DNA of 64,000 nt. It comes from Scatophagus argus (taxonomy: Eukaryota > Chordata > Actinopteri > Scatophagidae). The DNA lies in contig NC_058510.1 in the NCBI RefSeq assembly GCF_020382885.2, forward strand, positions 854,001 through 918,000, in the 5' to 3' direction. Positions 47,720-56,337 of this stretch are shown here, piece after piece. Made by a program: the position numbers and the translations under genes. The notes beneath the pieces were generated by a model that searched no databases, had not been told where the DNA came from, and saw nothing but the letters and a program-made list of their open reading frames with translations. Numbering within the stretch: the first letter of the stretch is position 1; every line of letters begins with the position of its first letter.

Positions 47720-50700
47720 ACCTGTCTCTGTATCAGTGCCAATGTCTGCTGTCCCTCTGCCACCAGTCTCTCCACTGTATTTGGATCCTGTACTGTCCTG
47801 TTGGCCCTGAAGGTATCACGAACCCGCCGCAGTGCATAGGTCCTGCAACACACACACATTTCATTGAGTCCTTTTACAGTGAAAAAACAAACTGTAAATA
47901 AGAGCAGACAGAAAACAATAAAAACAACACAAGGTGCAGTCCAGACACCAAACCCTCTGAAGGCTTCATAAAGACAAACAGCAAACAAACAAACAAACAA
48001 ACACCTGAACAACATCAGCGGGATGTTAATGAACACGTGTGAGCTGAAACTACGGGGCCCTCTAGAGGCACAACACTGTAGGTTCTCCACATTCTGTTGA
48101 TGGTGTTTTTGAACTAAAACTCCGCCCCTTTCCTCCAAAGTGCACCTGTAAGCAGTGATTCGCTTTCCTTTTCTCCACCACAGCTTCTCAGAACAGCCAC
48201 AACCACAGCAGCTGCTGGTGTAAAACCTAAACGTGGGTGTCAGAGAGCAGCCACACTGGACCCCAGGAGCCTCCGATGCGGACTGAACACACTCCCTGTT
48301 TCAGCCTCAGGCCATGACGACCACACGGTCCACAGTAACAACTGAGGAGGAAGTAAATCAGAACAGACAAATTGGAAAGGCAGACGAGCTTCCTGTCAGG
48401 AGCTGCTGAAGTGAAAATGATTATTGGTTTAATTTTCAGCTCTTCTCCTTGATGGACTCGGCTCTCATTACGGCCGGTGGCTCCTCTGATGTGAGGAAAC
48501 TAAAACGGCGACCTTGGGAAGTCCCAGCGCTGCCCGGCAAAGCCATTCATCTCTTTGTGACTGCAGCTCATTTAGGATTTAAGACAGAACCAATAAAAGT
48601 GTGATGGAGCCGATTTACATGCTGTGGTTAAAGAGGAGGAGCGTCACAAGGACATGACGGACGAGTGACGAGGAAACACCTTCAGAAGGAAAGGAAAGAA
48701 AAGAGGGAGGATGGAAGGAAGAATAAATGACAAATGGAAGGAGGGATTAACTCAGGAAAAGGATGGAAAGAAAAGTAGGTAAAGCAGAAAAAGTAAGGGA
48801 AGGAAAAACACAAGGAGGGAGGAGGAGTAAGTGGAAAGGCTGTAAAGATGGAAGGAAAGGGGGGAAGAGGAAATGAAAAACACAACAACTTGGTAAACAA
48901 CGAAGGACAGGAAGGAAGAAGCAGTGATGGGGCTAAGAAAAATGGGAAACATGAAAACAGAAAGAAGAAAGGAAGGAAGAAAAGGTGACGGAAAGAAAAG
49001 GAAAGGAAGGAAAAGCAAGCAAAGGAGACGAAGAAGGAGGAGGATAAGGAGACGGAGCCATCATTTCCCTGTCAGTGTGAAGCTCAGCAGGGACGGAGAC
49101 GAGGCCTTCAGGCTCCTCCATCAAACAGACTCAGCATAACGAGCTCTGTCCGCTAACGAGCACGACGAAGGACGGATGTCCAGCGGCTCAGTCTCCTCTG
49201 GACAGGAAGTCAGACATGATGACGGCACCGAGAGACTAAAGGAGACTTCACAAAGTCAAACCTCATCTGAAACGTCTGAGACAGACGGTCACGTCTGTGG
49301 AAGACAACACGAGCAGGACTCTTCAGGTGAGGGTGCGACTGATCGGCTGAGCGATCGTTATCAGCCCACGCTGATTGATCTGTAAAAGGCTGATCAGAAG
49401 AGCCAATCAGATAAACAGAAGACAGTTGGTCTGCACACCACTAAAACGCAGCAGCTGACTGCGGGGCTCAAACGGCGTCTGGCTGTTGCCAACAGAATCC
49501 TCTCAGCCAGCCAGGCCACAGAAAACGAGTTTGGGACGCACAGACCGAACTGAGCGCTGACCGCATCGGAGCGTCTCCTCATGCTGTTGCTATAGTTACC
49601 ATCACTGACTGGCCTATGAAAAACCTGAAGACTGCGAGACGTTCCAGCGGTGCCGTCCATCCGTCCCCTCAGTCACACTTCTTCTTGTTTATCGAAGATT
49701 GTGTTCTGCAGCCATGAGGATCATTTACTGTCAGCTTTCAAACCTCACGTGTCTCGTCACTCCGACTTCAGAGGGAATCCTCTCGTATGATCTTTGGAGG
49801 ATGAGAGGGAGAGGAGATTTCCACCATCACTTATTAGCCTCAAGCTTTTGTCATGTTGTGACAGCTTCTCACCACACACACACACACACACACACACTCT
49901 AACAATGTGTCTGACTGAATCCACCAGAGAGAGCTATTTTTAAGAGAGAGAGAGAAAGAAAGAGACATAAGGAGGACACAGAGGGAAGAGAGACAGATGG
50001 AGAGACAAACCGGAAAGAGAGAGACGACGTGAAGAGACAGAATTTACCTTGCATGAAAGGGAAAAACACTGAATCAGTTAGTTATTTGATGTTTTGTTGC
50101 TCATATGCAGAGAAACGACCTACTTCTGCTCGTCTGCTTCCTCCTCTAACATCCTCACCTCGTCCTCCATGTTTGTCTGCAGGGGTTTTCCTGGTTTTAA
50201 AAAGATGGCCGATGCACGAGGCACAGAGGACCGACGGGAACACTTCAGACAGACACTTTTGATTTCTTAGCAGGAAAAATATGAACTAAAGTCTGTGTTA
50301 GAGAAAGTTCACAGATGTATGCAGAAAATCAAGAACAATTTTAATTTTGAAGGTCCCGTTGTTGCTCCCTAAAAACTAATGTGTTGATAATTGCAACATA
50401 ACGGTTCAGTCTACCATAAAGCATCATAATGAAACCAAATGCACAAATAAGGAGGTCTGAGTCATCAGCTCGCCACCTGCTGGTCTGAAGATGCACTGCA
50501 GGAAACATTACATTATGTTGGTGCCTTCAGCCCTCACAGAAGAACTGAGCATGTCCTTGTGCCTCTACAGTACTTATCATTTCTTCTATCTGACAGCTTG
50601 TGGTGCTGAAACACAAACACATTTTGTATGTTCATAAAACCCCAAACTCGCTGGATCTGTGTAGAATTTTCATTTCAGTGTTGATGTTGTCCTTCGCGTT

Positions 50701-53229
50701 GCTATTAGCTGCTGCAGTGATCTAATTTTCCTAGAGGATTGTGAATGTTTCATCTCACTCCTGTTTATTCCCATGTTTTTCTCTCTCAGTGACAAAACTC
50801 TCCAAATGCAGCCAAACTCTCCCACCTGTCGTCCCAGGAAGTGCTGCGAGCGCCTGCATCAGCTCTTACCGTAGCCAGAGAGCGAGAGACAACAAAACAC
50901 AGCCTGCAGCAACGTCTGGCATATTCAGGTCATTCCACAACAATCCAATCAGCATGTTGTCAGCACACACACACACACACGAGGGGAAGCCCACAGCAGG
51001 ATCAAATCTCTCTGCTTTGACTTCATTCGAAACTGCTCTCATTGCTGCAGCAGGACATGAACAATGAGAGACACGTGTTGATAACTTCTAGGACATCTGT
51101 CAGGACCGGAGCATGCAGGCACATTTGGGGCAGCAGGACAACAAAGAAAATCACATTGTGGCGCTGAAGCAGTCACAGCTTTAATGGCCTACAGACTCCA
51201 CCGGCACACAAATCTACAGTGTCGGAGTCTATGATGTCATGAAAAAAAATCCTTTCACTTTGCAGACGTGTGTTTTCTCTGGACTGTGAGGCGGTGGACT
51301 CAACCAGCTGCCCGTCTCTGGGCAGGCGGCTGGAATTTATCTTATTTGGACTTGCAGCAGGAGGAGGCCATCTCTCATCTGGCCGCTCAATAATTCAACA
51401 CAGCAGCGGAGCACATGAAGGCGGGCGGGGAGCAGCAGCCCTCTGATGTCCGTGTGGAGAGCCGTGTGTTATGACATTGGAAGATGCTGTCCCAAACTCA
51501 CCCCACCCGCACACACACACACACATGCACACACATACATACACTGATGGTGGCTGAGGTGCTGCAGAGCGACTGATGAAGGAGAGGGAAAGGAGACAGA
51601 GGATGAAGACGGAAATGAGATTAAAGGTTATACATTTGGTGTTCCGGTTTGAGATCAAAGCCTTTTGGCCTCCACTGCAGAATTTGTGGCCACAAAGTGA
51701 GTTTCAAAAGCCCAAACCGCAGTGTCTGTGTGAGGATTTGTCATGAGACTTCTAGCAAACATGAACCTGCGGCTAAATGCGAGCACAAACTCCGACAAGC
51801 TACAAAAGGTCACCGGCTGCATCAGAGAGAAACTCAAAGCGTTCAGAAAAGAACAGAAAATAAAAGCCCATCTTCTCCTCAGCAGGTCAGTGATCAGGCT
51901 GATTATCAGCTTTCTGCAGCTTTGAGCTGCTTCTTATTGTACTGTTGGTTTTGGTCTTTGTGCCTGACATTCTGGCCTAAATGTGACTTACTTCCAGGCC
52001 CGCTTCACCACACAACATCATCACAACAATATCTGACGCCGTTTGTGACCTTATGATCACACTCAAACAAATGACAAAGCAGGAACACCTGCAGAACGAT
52101 AATTGAAAAAGCCGGTTAATATTAAACAGACAAGATAACTTCAGCAGATCAAATTCAGGGTTAATCCAGTAAGAGCCTGAAGCTCCTCAACTTGTATTAG
52201 CTTTAACAGCTGCAGAACAAATCCACCCGAGCAGCAACCCAACTGCACACACACCAGGTCAGCGAGCAGGCCACGGACTCTGAACCCCCACAGGGTCCGT
52301 CCGACACACTGCTGCACACACAGGGGGACCAGGAGTGACCCTTCAAAATAAAAAGCTCCTTTTTACTGACATTCTATCTCAACTCAAATTTAAACTGCAG
52401 CCGCCCAGTCAGCCTTTAAACTGTGACGACCGGCTGCTTTGTTGCCTCGTATGATGTGAAACTAAATATCTGTTGTCAGTTGGTTGAAAGAAGACATTCT
52501 AAGGCATCAGTTTGGGAATTATGATGTACATTTTTTACAGTTTCTTGATGAATTGATTAAAGAGAAAAGTCCTCAGAAGAGCAATCAATAACGACGTCAT
52601 CATTAACTCGCAGCCACCGTTTCAATTTGAAGACGAAAAAAAAGGACTAAAAAACACCAGTATGGTCCTTTAGGTAATCAAACACTTGATTCCCTGTGGA
52701 AGTCATGTACAGGAACACTTAAGTATTAAATGGACTTAAAGACAATTTCAAACCACACCTGGTATTTTTGAAAGCTACCTTCTCTTTATTGAAAAAAGGA
52801 GAAATAACGTTGATACGTGTATAAAAATCACCGCAATGGTCCTTTAAATTATCACCAACACAAGACTCCACTAAAGTCAAACTCAACAAACTACCACAGT
52901 ATTGACATAACGTCTCTAACTGGAAACCAAAACTCGGTGAATCTTACAGGACTTCCAGTGACATAATTCTGCGCACATGCTGTGCTTTGTAAGCGTTGAG
53001 TAACAGTGACGCTGACAATGAATCTGTCCGGCTGGCTGATGTAAACACAGCCGTTAGCTGCACCGTTAGCATCTTTCTGGCCGTTGACACTCAGTCTAAA
53101 CGACCAGCAGGGCCGTTCAGATCAGTCGGACATCTGCTCTTACCTGTAGTTGTACGAAGGGAACTTCTTGCTCTCTGTCAGCATCATCTTGTAAAGAGAA
53201 ATCACCTGTGCTCGGGTGGGCGCCGCCAT
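33175..53229 (-). CDS. lyrm4: LYR motif-containing protein 4 (ISD11), 3 exons, 85 aa
   Basis: Exons: 53229-53144, 47842-47722, 33225-33175; 258 bp in total. The introns are 5.3 and 14.5 kb. Lyrm4/ISD11 is a small mitochondrial matrix protein that binds and stabilises the cysteine desulfurase NFS1, with acyl-carrier protein, in the first step of Fe-S cluster assembly. The protein is a three-helix LYR fold. Helix 1 is [20 protein letters not shown], helix 2 is around [13 protein letters not shown], and helix 3 is [15 protein letters not shown]. The end [16 protein letters not shown] aligns with the human VHIGQLYST region. Exon boundaries match the human gene: Arg29 is split by intron 1, and intron 2 falls after the RQ. 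The tail is six residues shorter than human (91 aa). The signature tripeptide reads LYK rather than LYR. Neighbours ppp1r3g and fars2 confirm orthology. Confidence 0.93.
33662..33718. repeat. (GT)n then (GTGA)n compound microsatellite
   Basis: About 33 bases of GT pass into six to seven GTGA/GAGT units. A complementary (CA)n array lies 100 bp further on. Confidence 0.95.
33817..33866. repeat. (CA)25 microsatellite
   Basis: Perfect array of about 50 bases, complementary to the (GT)n tract at 33,662-33,694. Confidence 0.97.
34454..34500. other. G-rich tract flanked by CCAAT boxes
   Basis: Runs of GG, GGG and GGGG (GGAGGGTGGGTGG...GGGAGGGG) cover about 47 bases. An inverted CCAAT (GATTGGCTGG) lies about 20 bp before and AACCAATCAG about 15 bp after. 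This could be a quadruplex-prone or protein-binding element; nothing more is shown by the sequence. Confidence 0.4.
35866..36355. repeat. Diverged dispersed repeat (AAGTGCTTTGACAGACAAAGC type)
   Basis: AACTTTATTTACAAGGC, CCAAAGTGCTTTGACAGACA and GCTCGTTCCAAAGCTGAGG are strings I recall from a common non-LTR-related repeat of fish genomes. Boundaries are approximate and the class is not certain. Confidence 0.45.
37217..37334. repeat. (GACA/GGCA)n minisatellite
   Basis: About 118 bases made largely of ACAGACAGGCAG-type units with some degeneration in the middle. Confidence 0.93.
37447..37483. repeat. (CA)n microsatellite
   Basis: CA array; a second interrupted array follows at 37,625-37,665. 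Confidence 0.95.
37844..37902. repeat. (CA)29 microsatellite
   Basis: The longest perfect CA array in the window, preceded by a GCGCGTGCGCACG Z-DNA-type alternating stretch. Confidence 0.97.
38196..38410. repeat. Degenerate GACTTG minisatellite
   Basis: Variants of GACTTG, GACTYGA and CTTGACTTGA recur throughout about 215 bases. This resembles a decayed tandem array built on a six-base unit. Confidence 0.65.
38545..38625 (+). repeat. Short dispersed repeat fragment (GTGTCCTGCTCAAGGACACTTCAG)
   Basis: A SINE-body-like string similar in style to the TTGCTCAAGGGTACC part of the element at 26,341. Only about 80 bases remain. Confidence 0.4.
40320..40510. promoter_or_regulatory. Candidate conserved non-coding element
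   Basis: It contains CTTAATTGGCTAC, CCAATTAGCTGTC, CAGCCAATCACG, GGCAATTAAG and GATTAAGATG within 190 bp and no repeats. Clustered homeodomain and CCAAT-type motifs of this kind are common in vertebrate enhancers. Conservation was not tested. Confidence 0.3.
40627..40667. repeat. (GT)20 microsatellite
   Basis: Perfect GT array of about 41 bases. Confidence 0.97.
43229..43280. repeat. (GT)26 microsatellite
   Basis: Perfect GT array of about 52 bases. Confidence 0.97.
43389..43428. repeat. (GGA)n trinucleotide-like tract
   Basis: GAGGAGGAGGAGGAGGAG...AAAGAGGAGGAGGAGGAGG, an imperfect GGA repeat. Confidence 0.9.
44885..45260 (+). pseudogene. LINE reverse-transcriptase fossil (L2/Maui-like)
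   Basis: Translations in different plus frames give, in order, the reverse-transcriptase motif [13 protein letters not shown], then [16 protein letters not shown], then a downstream [19 protein letters not shown]-like block followed by [11 protein letters not shown]. These are the successive motifs of non-LTR retrotransposon reverse transcriptase, now broken by frameshifts. The FHCYADD-type catalytic motif is destroyed just after FHC. The copy lies in lyrm4 intron 2 in the opposite orientation to the gene. Confidence 0.8.
45586..45600. repeat. (TGC)5 repeat followed by CA and GT arrays
   Basis: CTGCTGCTGCTGCTGCCG, then (CA)n at 45,605-45,623 and (GT)n at 45,642-45,666. Confidence 0.85.
46060..46145. 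repeat. Compound (CA)n-(CT)n-(CA)n microsatellite
   Basis: CACACA tract, then TCTCCC(TC)n, then (CA)n, covering about 85 bases. Confidence 0.92.
46676..46712. repeat. (GT)n microsatellite
   Basis: Perfect GT array of about 36 bases; a shorter interrupted one lies at 46,863-46,890. Confidence 0.95.
47687..47718. repeat. (GT)n microsatellite at lyrm4 exon 2 donor
   Basis: On the gene's strand this is (AC)n beginning within five bases of the GTGAC donor. Confidence 0.95.
47722..47842 (-). CDS. lyrm4: lyrm4 exon 2
   Basis: The exon is 121 bp and encodes [11 protein letters not shown]... to QRQ. The acceptor is (TG)5TTGCAG|G and the donor is CAG|GTGACACACAC..., so (UG)n precedes and (AC)n follows the exon. 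Confidence 0.95.
47843..53143 (-). other. lyrm4: lyrm4 intron 1 (5.3 kb)
   Basis: I see no coding exon. It contains an (AAAC)n tract at 47,981-48,003, a long purine-rich strand at 48,684-49,057, a (CA)n array at 49,872-49,897, and two copies of an ATGGTCCTTTA-centred motif at about 52,652 and 52,828. Confidence 0.65.
48684..49057. repeat. Long purine-rich (GGAA/GAAA) strand-asymmetric tract
   Basis: Almost 370 bases in which the plus strand is overwhelmingly A and G (GGAAGGAA, AAAGGAAAG, GGAGGAGGA), with only scattered pyrimidines. The minus strand, which is the lyrm4 transcript strand, is correspondingly pyrimidine-rich. Confidence 0.9.
53144..53229 (-). CDS. lyrm4: lyrm4 exon 1
   Basis: It starts ATGGCGGCGCCC in a strong Kozak-like setting (ATC ATGG) and ends TACAG|GTAAGA in phase 2. 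It encodes the first 28 residues, including the LYK signature at positions 12-14, and two bases of the Arg29 codon. Confidence 0.93.
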
Positions 53230-53505
53230 GATGCTGCTAAAAACGCTGCTCTGCGGGCTGAATAAACCTCAGGACCCTGAATGACACGTGTCCAAGGCGT
53301 GCCTGTATAGAAATATGAATGTCCTTTGAGAATGTTCCGTCTTTCGTGTATTTCTTTCGAGTGACATTAAAATTTATAAATTCTACTGTGATAAAAAAAA
53401 TGACGACAATTTGTTTTTGAATTTTCAATACGTTTATATTCGGACGGCCACACAGGCGCGTCTTCGCCGACTGAACAGCAGGTCAACGCTGGTGTGTGAC
53501 AGAAG
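53230..53505. promoter_or_regulatory. Bidirectional promoter region of lyrm4 and fars2
   Basis: Fewer than 280 bases separate the lyrm4 start codon (minus strand) from a plus-strand splice donor at 53,506. In human LYRM4 and FARS2 are also divergent neighbours with adjoining starts. No TATA box is evident. Confidence 0.6.
53465..53505 (+). other. fars2: Probable 5' non-coding exon of fars2
   Basis: The sequence GTGTGACAGAAG|GTGAGT gives a strong donor at 53,506 on the plus strand, right after a GC-rich start region and directly divergent from lyrm4. Human FARS2 (mitochondrial phenylalanyl-tRNA synthetase) begins with a non-coding exon here. No FARS2 coding exon was recognised in the remaining 10.5 kb, so the coding part should lie to the right of the window. 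The 5' end is a guess. Confidence 0.5.
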
Positions 53506-54345
53506 GTGAGTTAGCTTTGCTCATTTTAACCTCTTAATAATGTGCGTTAACACAGTACTGATGCGTCTTAATGAATGAACGATGCTGTGAGGTTATAGTG
53601 CCTGGCTTCAGGACATAAACCGGCAGCATGTCGGGTCACGCAGCGCTTCATTTCCCCCTAAAATGGTCTTGTGGTCGGTCGGCATGTTAGCTGCTCTGCT
53701 ACAAACACTTCTGGCACACCTGCAGCTATAAAGTTAGCTTGTTTTCTCAGGTAAGGAGACCTGAAAAAAAATCTTAAAAAGTGCGTGTAAGTAATTGTGC
53801 ACGAATGTGTTGTTGGTATCACTGTGTGGTAACTCTGTGTGAACTTCCTGTTGTGACCTACTATTTCATCATGATTGTCAGGATTACAAACCGTAAACGA
53901 AAACTCAGTTCGTGTTCCCAGGATTCCCCTCAGCGTTCCCGACAAGTGGCTTTGGTAAAAGCTTGATGGTTTGATAACATCACACAGATGAAAAACTAGT
54001 CCGTACACGACACACTCAGAGCTCCGAGGCCCGTTTGTGTTTAGGCTGAGGGACTGTTAAACCACCGTGCATTAGAGCAAAGCTGTCAGCATCATGAGGG
54101 ACCTTCACTGAGAAGTTACTGTATTTACCTAAATGCTGAAAATATGGACATAAATGCACAAAGAAAATGACGATCTGTCATCCTTGTTCCTACTCAACTT
54201 GAAAAGCTTTTTGCCATGTTTGAAATGCTTTAAGATTTAGGAGATCTCTTACAGAAAGTCAGTTAAGGTCCCAGACGGCTGCACGTTGGAGACTGGTGAC
54301 GTCAGACTTTATTATTTATGATGCTCAGGCTGTTCAGGTGTAGAT

Positions 54346-54946
54346 ATCTTTTTAAGATAAGATGAGATGAACTTTATTGATCCCACAGTGGGGAAATTCA
54401 CTTGTGGCAGCTCACAAGGACAGAAGAAGAAGAGTGCAAAAAGCAAAGAGTGTGCAAAAACAGTTACAAAAGGATGTAGAGGTAGAATAAATTAACAATT
54501 TACAAGGTAAGTAAACACAGTACACGATACAGCTATATACAAGTCCTCATAAGGGAGGAAAGAGGACCAGACTGTTGAGCTGTACAGCCTAACAGCAGCA
54601 GGAATGAAGGAGCTGCTGTAGCTCCTTCCTACACTGAGGGTGTAGCAGTCTGCTGCTGAAGGAGCTGCTCAGAGCCTCCACTGTCTGATGCAGAGGGTGA
54701 GAGGTGTTGTCCATGATGGATGTCAGCTTGGCTAACGTCCTCCTCTCACCCACCTCCTCCACAGAGTCCAGTGGGCAGCCCAGGACAGATCTGGCCCTCC
54801 TGACCAGCTTGTTCAGTCTCTTCCTGTCCCGGTCCGTGCTCTACAGCGTATTGAATAGCAGAGGCTACCACAGAGTCATAAAAAGTCCTTAGGAGTCCTT
54901 TTGTTTTCTTTGTGCTGATGCCGTCTGTGTCAGAACATCCCAGCAT
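54346..54946 (-). mobile_element. 3' fragment of a non-LTR retrotransposon (LINE)
   Basis: Read on the minus strand, the start translates as KKTKGLLRTFYDSVVASAIQYAV, which matches the C-terminal reverse-transcriptase region (LLRxFYxSVVxSxxxYAV) of jockey/L2/Rex-type LINEs. The 3' end reads GTGAATTTCCCCACTGTGG, then GATCAATAAAGTTCATCTC, the typical terminal sequence of several fish LINE families, followed by a short ATCTTATCTT tail. It is 5'-truncated and frameshifted, so inactive. Confidence 0.82.
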
Positions 54947-55101
54947 GTTAATGTAGCTGATGTGTTCTGACCTTTGACCTCTGGGTCAGTTTGAGTCTGC
55001 TGGGTGGGGAGGAAGTGATGTCAGAGGGAAAGACGATGAGGAAACATGAGGAGAGCCAGCATTTCAGTTCAGGGCGAGATTTGTCATGTTGGAGAGCAAC
55101 A

Positions 55102-55102
<1 letters not shown>

Positions 55103-55149
<47 letters not shown>
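55103..55149. repeat. (AC)n microsatellite
   Basis: Perfect AC array of about 47 bases; a shorter one lies at 55,244-55,267. Confidence 0.97.
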
Positions 55150-55150
<1 letters not shown>

Positions 55151-55436
55151 CAGCGCCATTGACCTTTACACTAAAAGACAGCAGGACATCAACAAACAGG
55201 ATGTGTCTTTGACCTTTCACACATCCACTGCTAAAGAGCACACTGTACACACACACACACACACACAAAACAAAGAGTGTGTGTGTTGGTAAAACTGCAT
55301 TGATAACACTGATGTCATGTCTGCTCTTCTGGTCCAATTAATCACTTATTAAAATAGTGTCCAGTTTGTTTCTGTCAGCTGACCTGTCAGTTAAAATTCA
55401 GTCTAATCAACCCTGTAGACGCCCCCTCCCCCCCGC

Positions 55437-55440
<4 letters not shown>

Positions 55441-55487
<47 letters not shown>
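55441..55487. repeat. (TG)n microsatellite
   Basis: Perfect TG array of about 47 bases, complementary to the array 290 bp upstream. Confidence 0.97.
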
Positions 55488-55489
<2 letters not shown>

Positions 55490-56210
55490 GTCTCAGCTGA
55501 CTGGACGAACTCTCTGTGTTCTTTCAGACTCTGCTGTCAGCGTCTGCTCCGTCACTATCAAACTCTCGCTGTGTTTTCTAAGATACTGAAATCTTTTCTT
55601 TGCTGACGATTGACTGCTTAAAGACAGCAGGTGGTTTTCACTGGAAGCTAAACTGTGACGACAACACGATGAATGATGGTGACTCTTAATTCTAAAAAAT
55701 AAAGGATGAGACCACAAACAAGAGTTGGACAAACAGGAAGAAGAAAACCAGAGCCACACTGAAATTAGTGACACTTTGTGCTGGAGTGAAGGAAGCTGCT
55801 CGATCAGCCGTGTTTTTCACTCTGTTTAAAGTCTTCATTTAGCCAGAATTCATCGTGAACCAACTCGAGATGACAAAGACACAAGTCACATGAATCTGGC
55901 CATCTGAGAGCAGAGCTTCGTCTTCTGTGTTCTCATCACATGAGGTTGTTGACCTTTAGCAAAGTGCTCAGAAGCTCCAGTGGATCCAGTGAGAAACTCT
56001 TCCAGAAACGAGTTAGTTTGAAATGTTTGTCGGTTGTTTCTCACTTTGAATCAGCGCTGCGAGCTGCTCATTGACTTTTCCGTCTCCTTTCTGCCTGGTG
56101 GATCAAGGCCCCCGACGTCCCTCCCATCGATCGCTTCCTCCCGTGTTCAGACCTGCAGAAGAATCCGTCTGGGACACATCAGCCCGTGACCCGAACCTGA
56201 TCGCCTCCAG

Positions 56211-56248
56211 CCCACCCACCCATCCATCCACCCATCCATCCACCCATC
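56211..56248. repeat. (CCAT/CCAC)n tetranucleotide repeat
   Basis: About nine units of CCAC or CCAT. Confidence 0.92.
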
Positions 56249-56311
56249 TTCTCTGTTCTCTCAATCAATCAGCAGACTCTTCTGCACCGTTTGTTCCTCA
56301 GACTGAGGTAG

Positions 56312-56337
56312 GTGTGTGTGTGTGTGTGTGTGTGTGT
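56312..56337. repeat. (GT)n microsatellite
   Basis: GT array of about 26 bases; another lies at 56,406-56,423. Confidence 0.93.

Larger units (their letters stand above)
33226..47721 (-). other. lyrm4: lyrm4 intron 2 (14.5 kb, repeat-rich)
   Basis: I see no exon in this intron. It holds many (CA)n/(TG)n arrays, a GACA minisatellite, a degenerate GACTTG repeat, a LINE reverse-transcriptase fossil, a dispersed repeat at 35,866, and two stretches with regulatory-type motif clusters (34,425-34,590 and 40,320-40,510). Several open frames of 120-230 codons are judged fortuitous. Confidence 0.7.
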
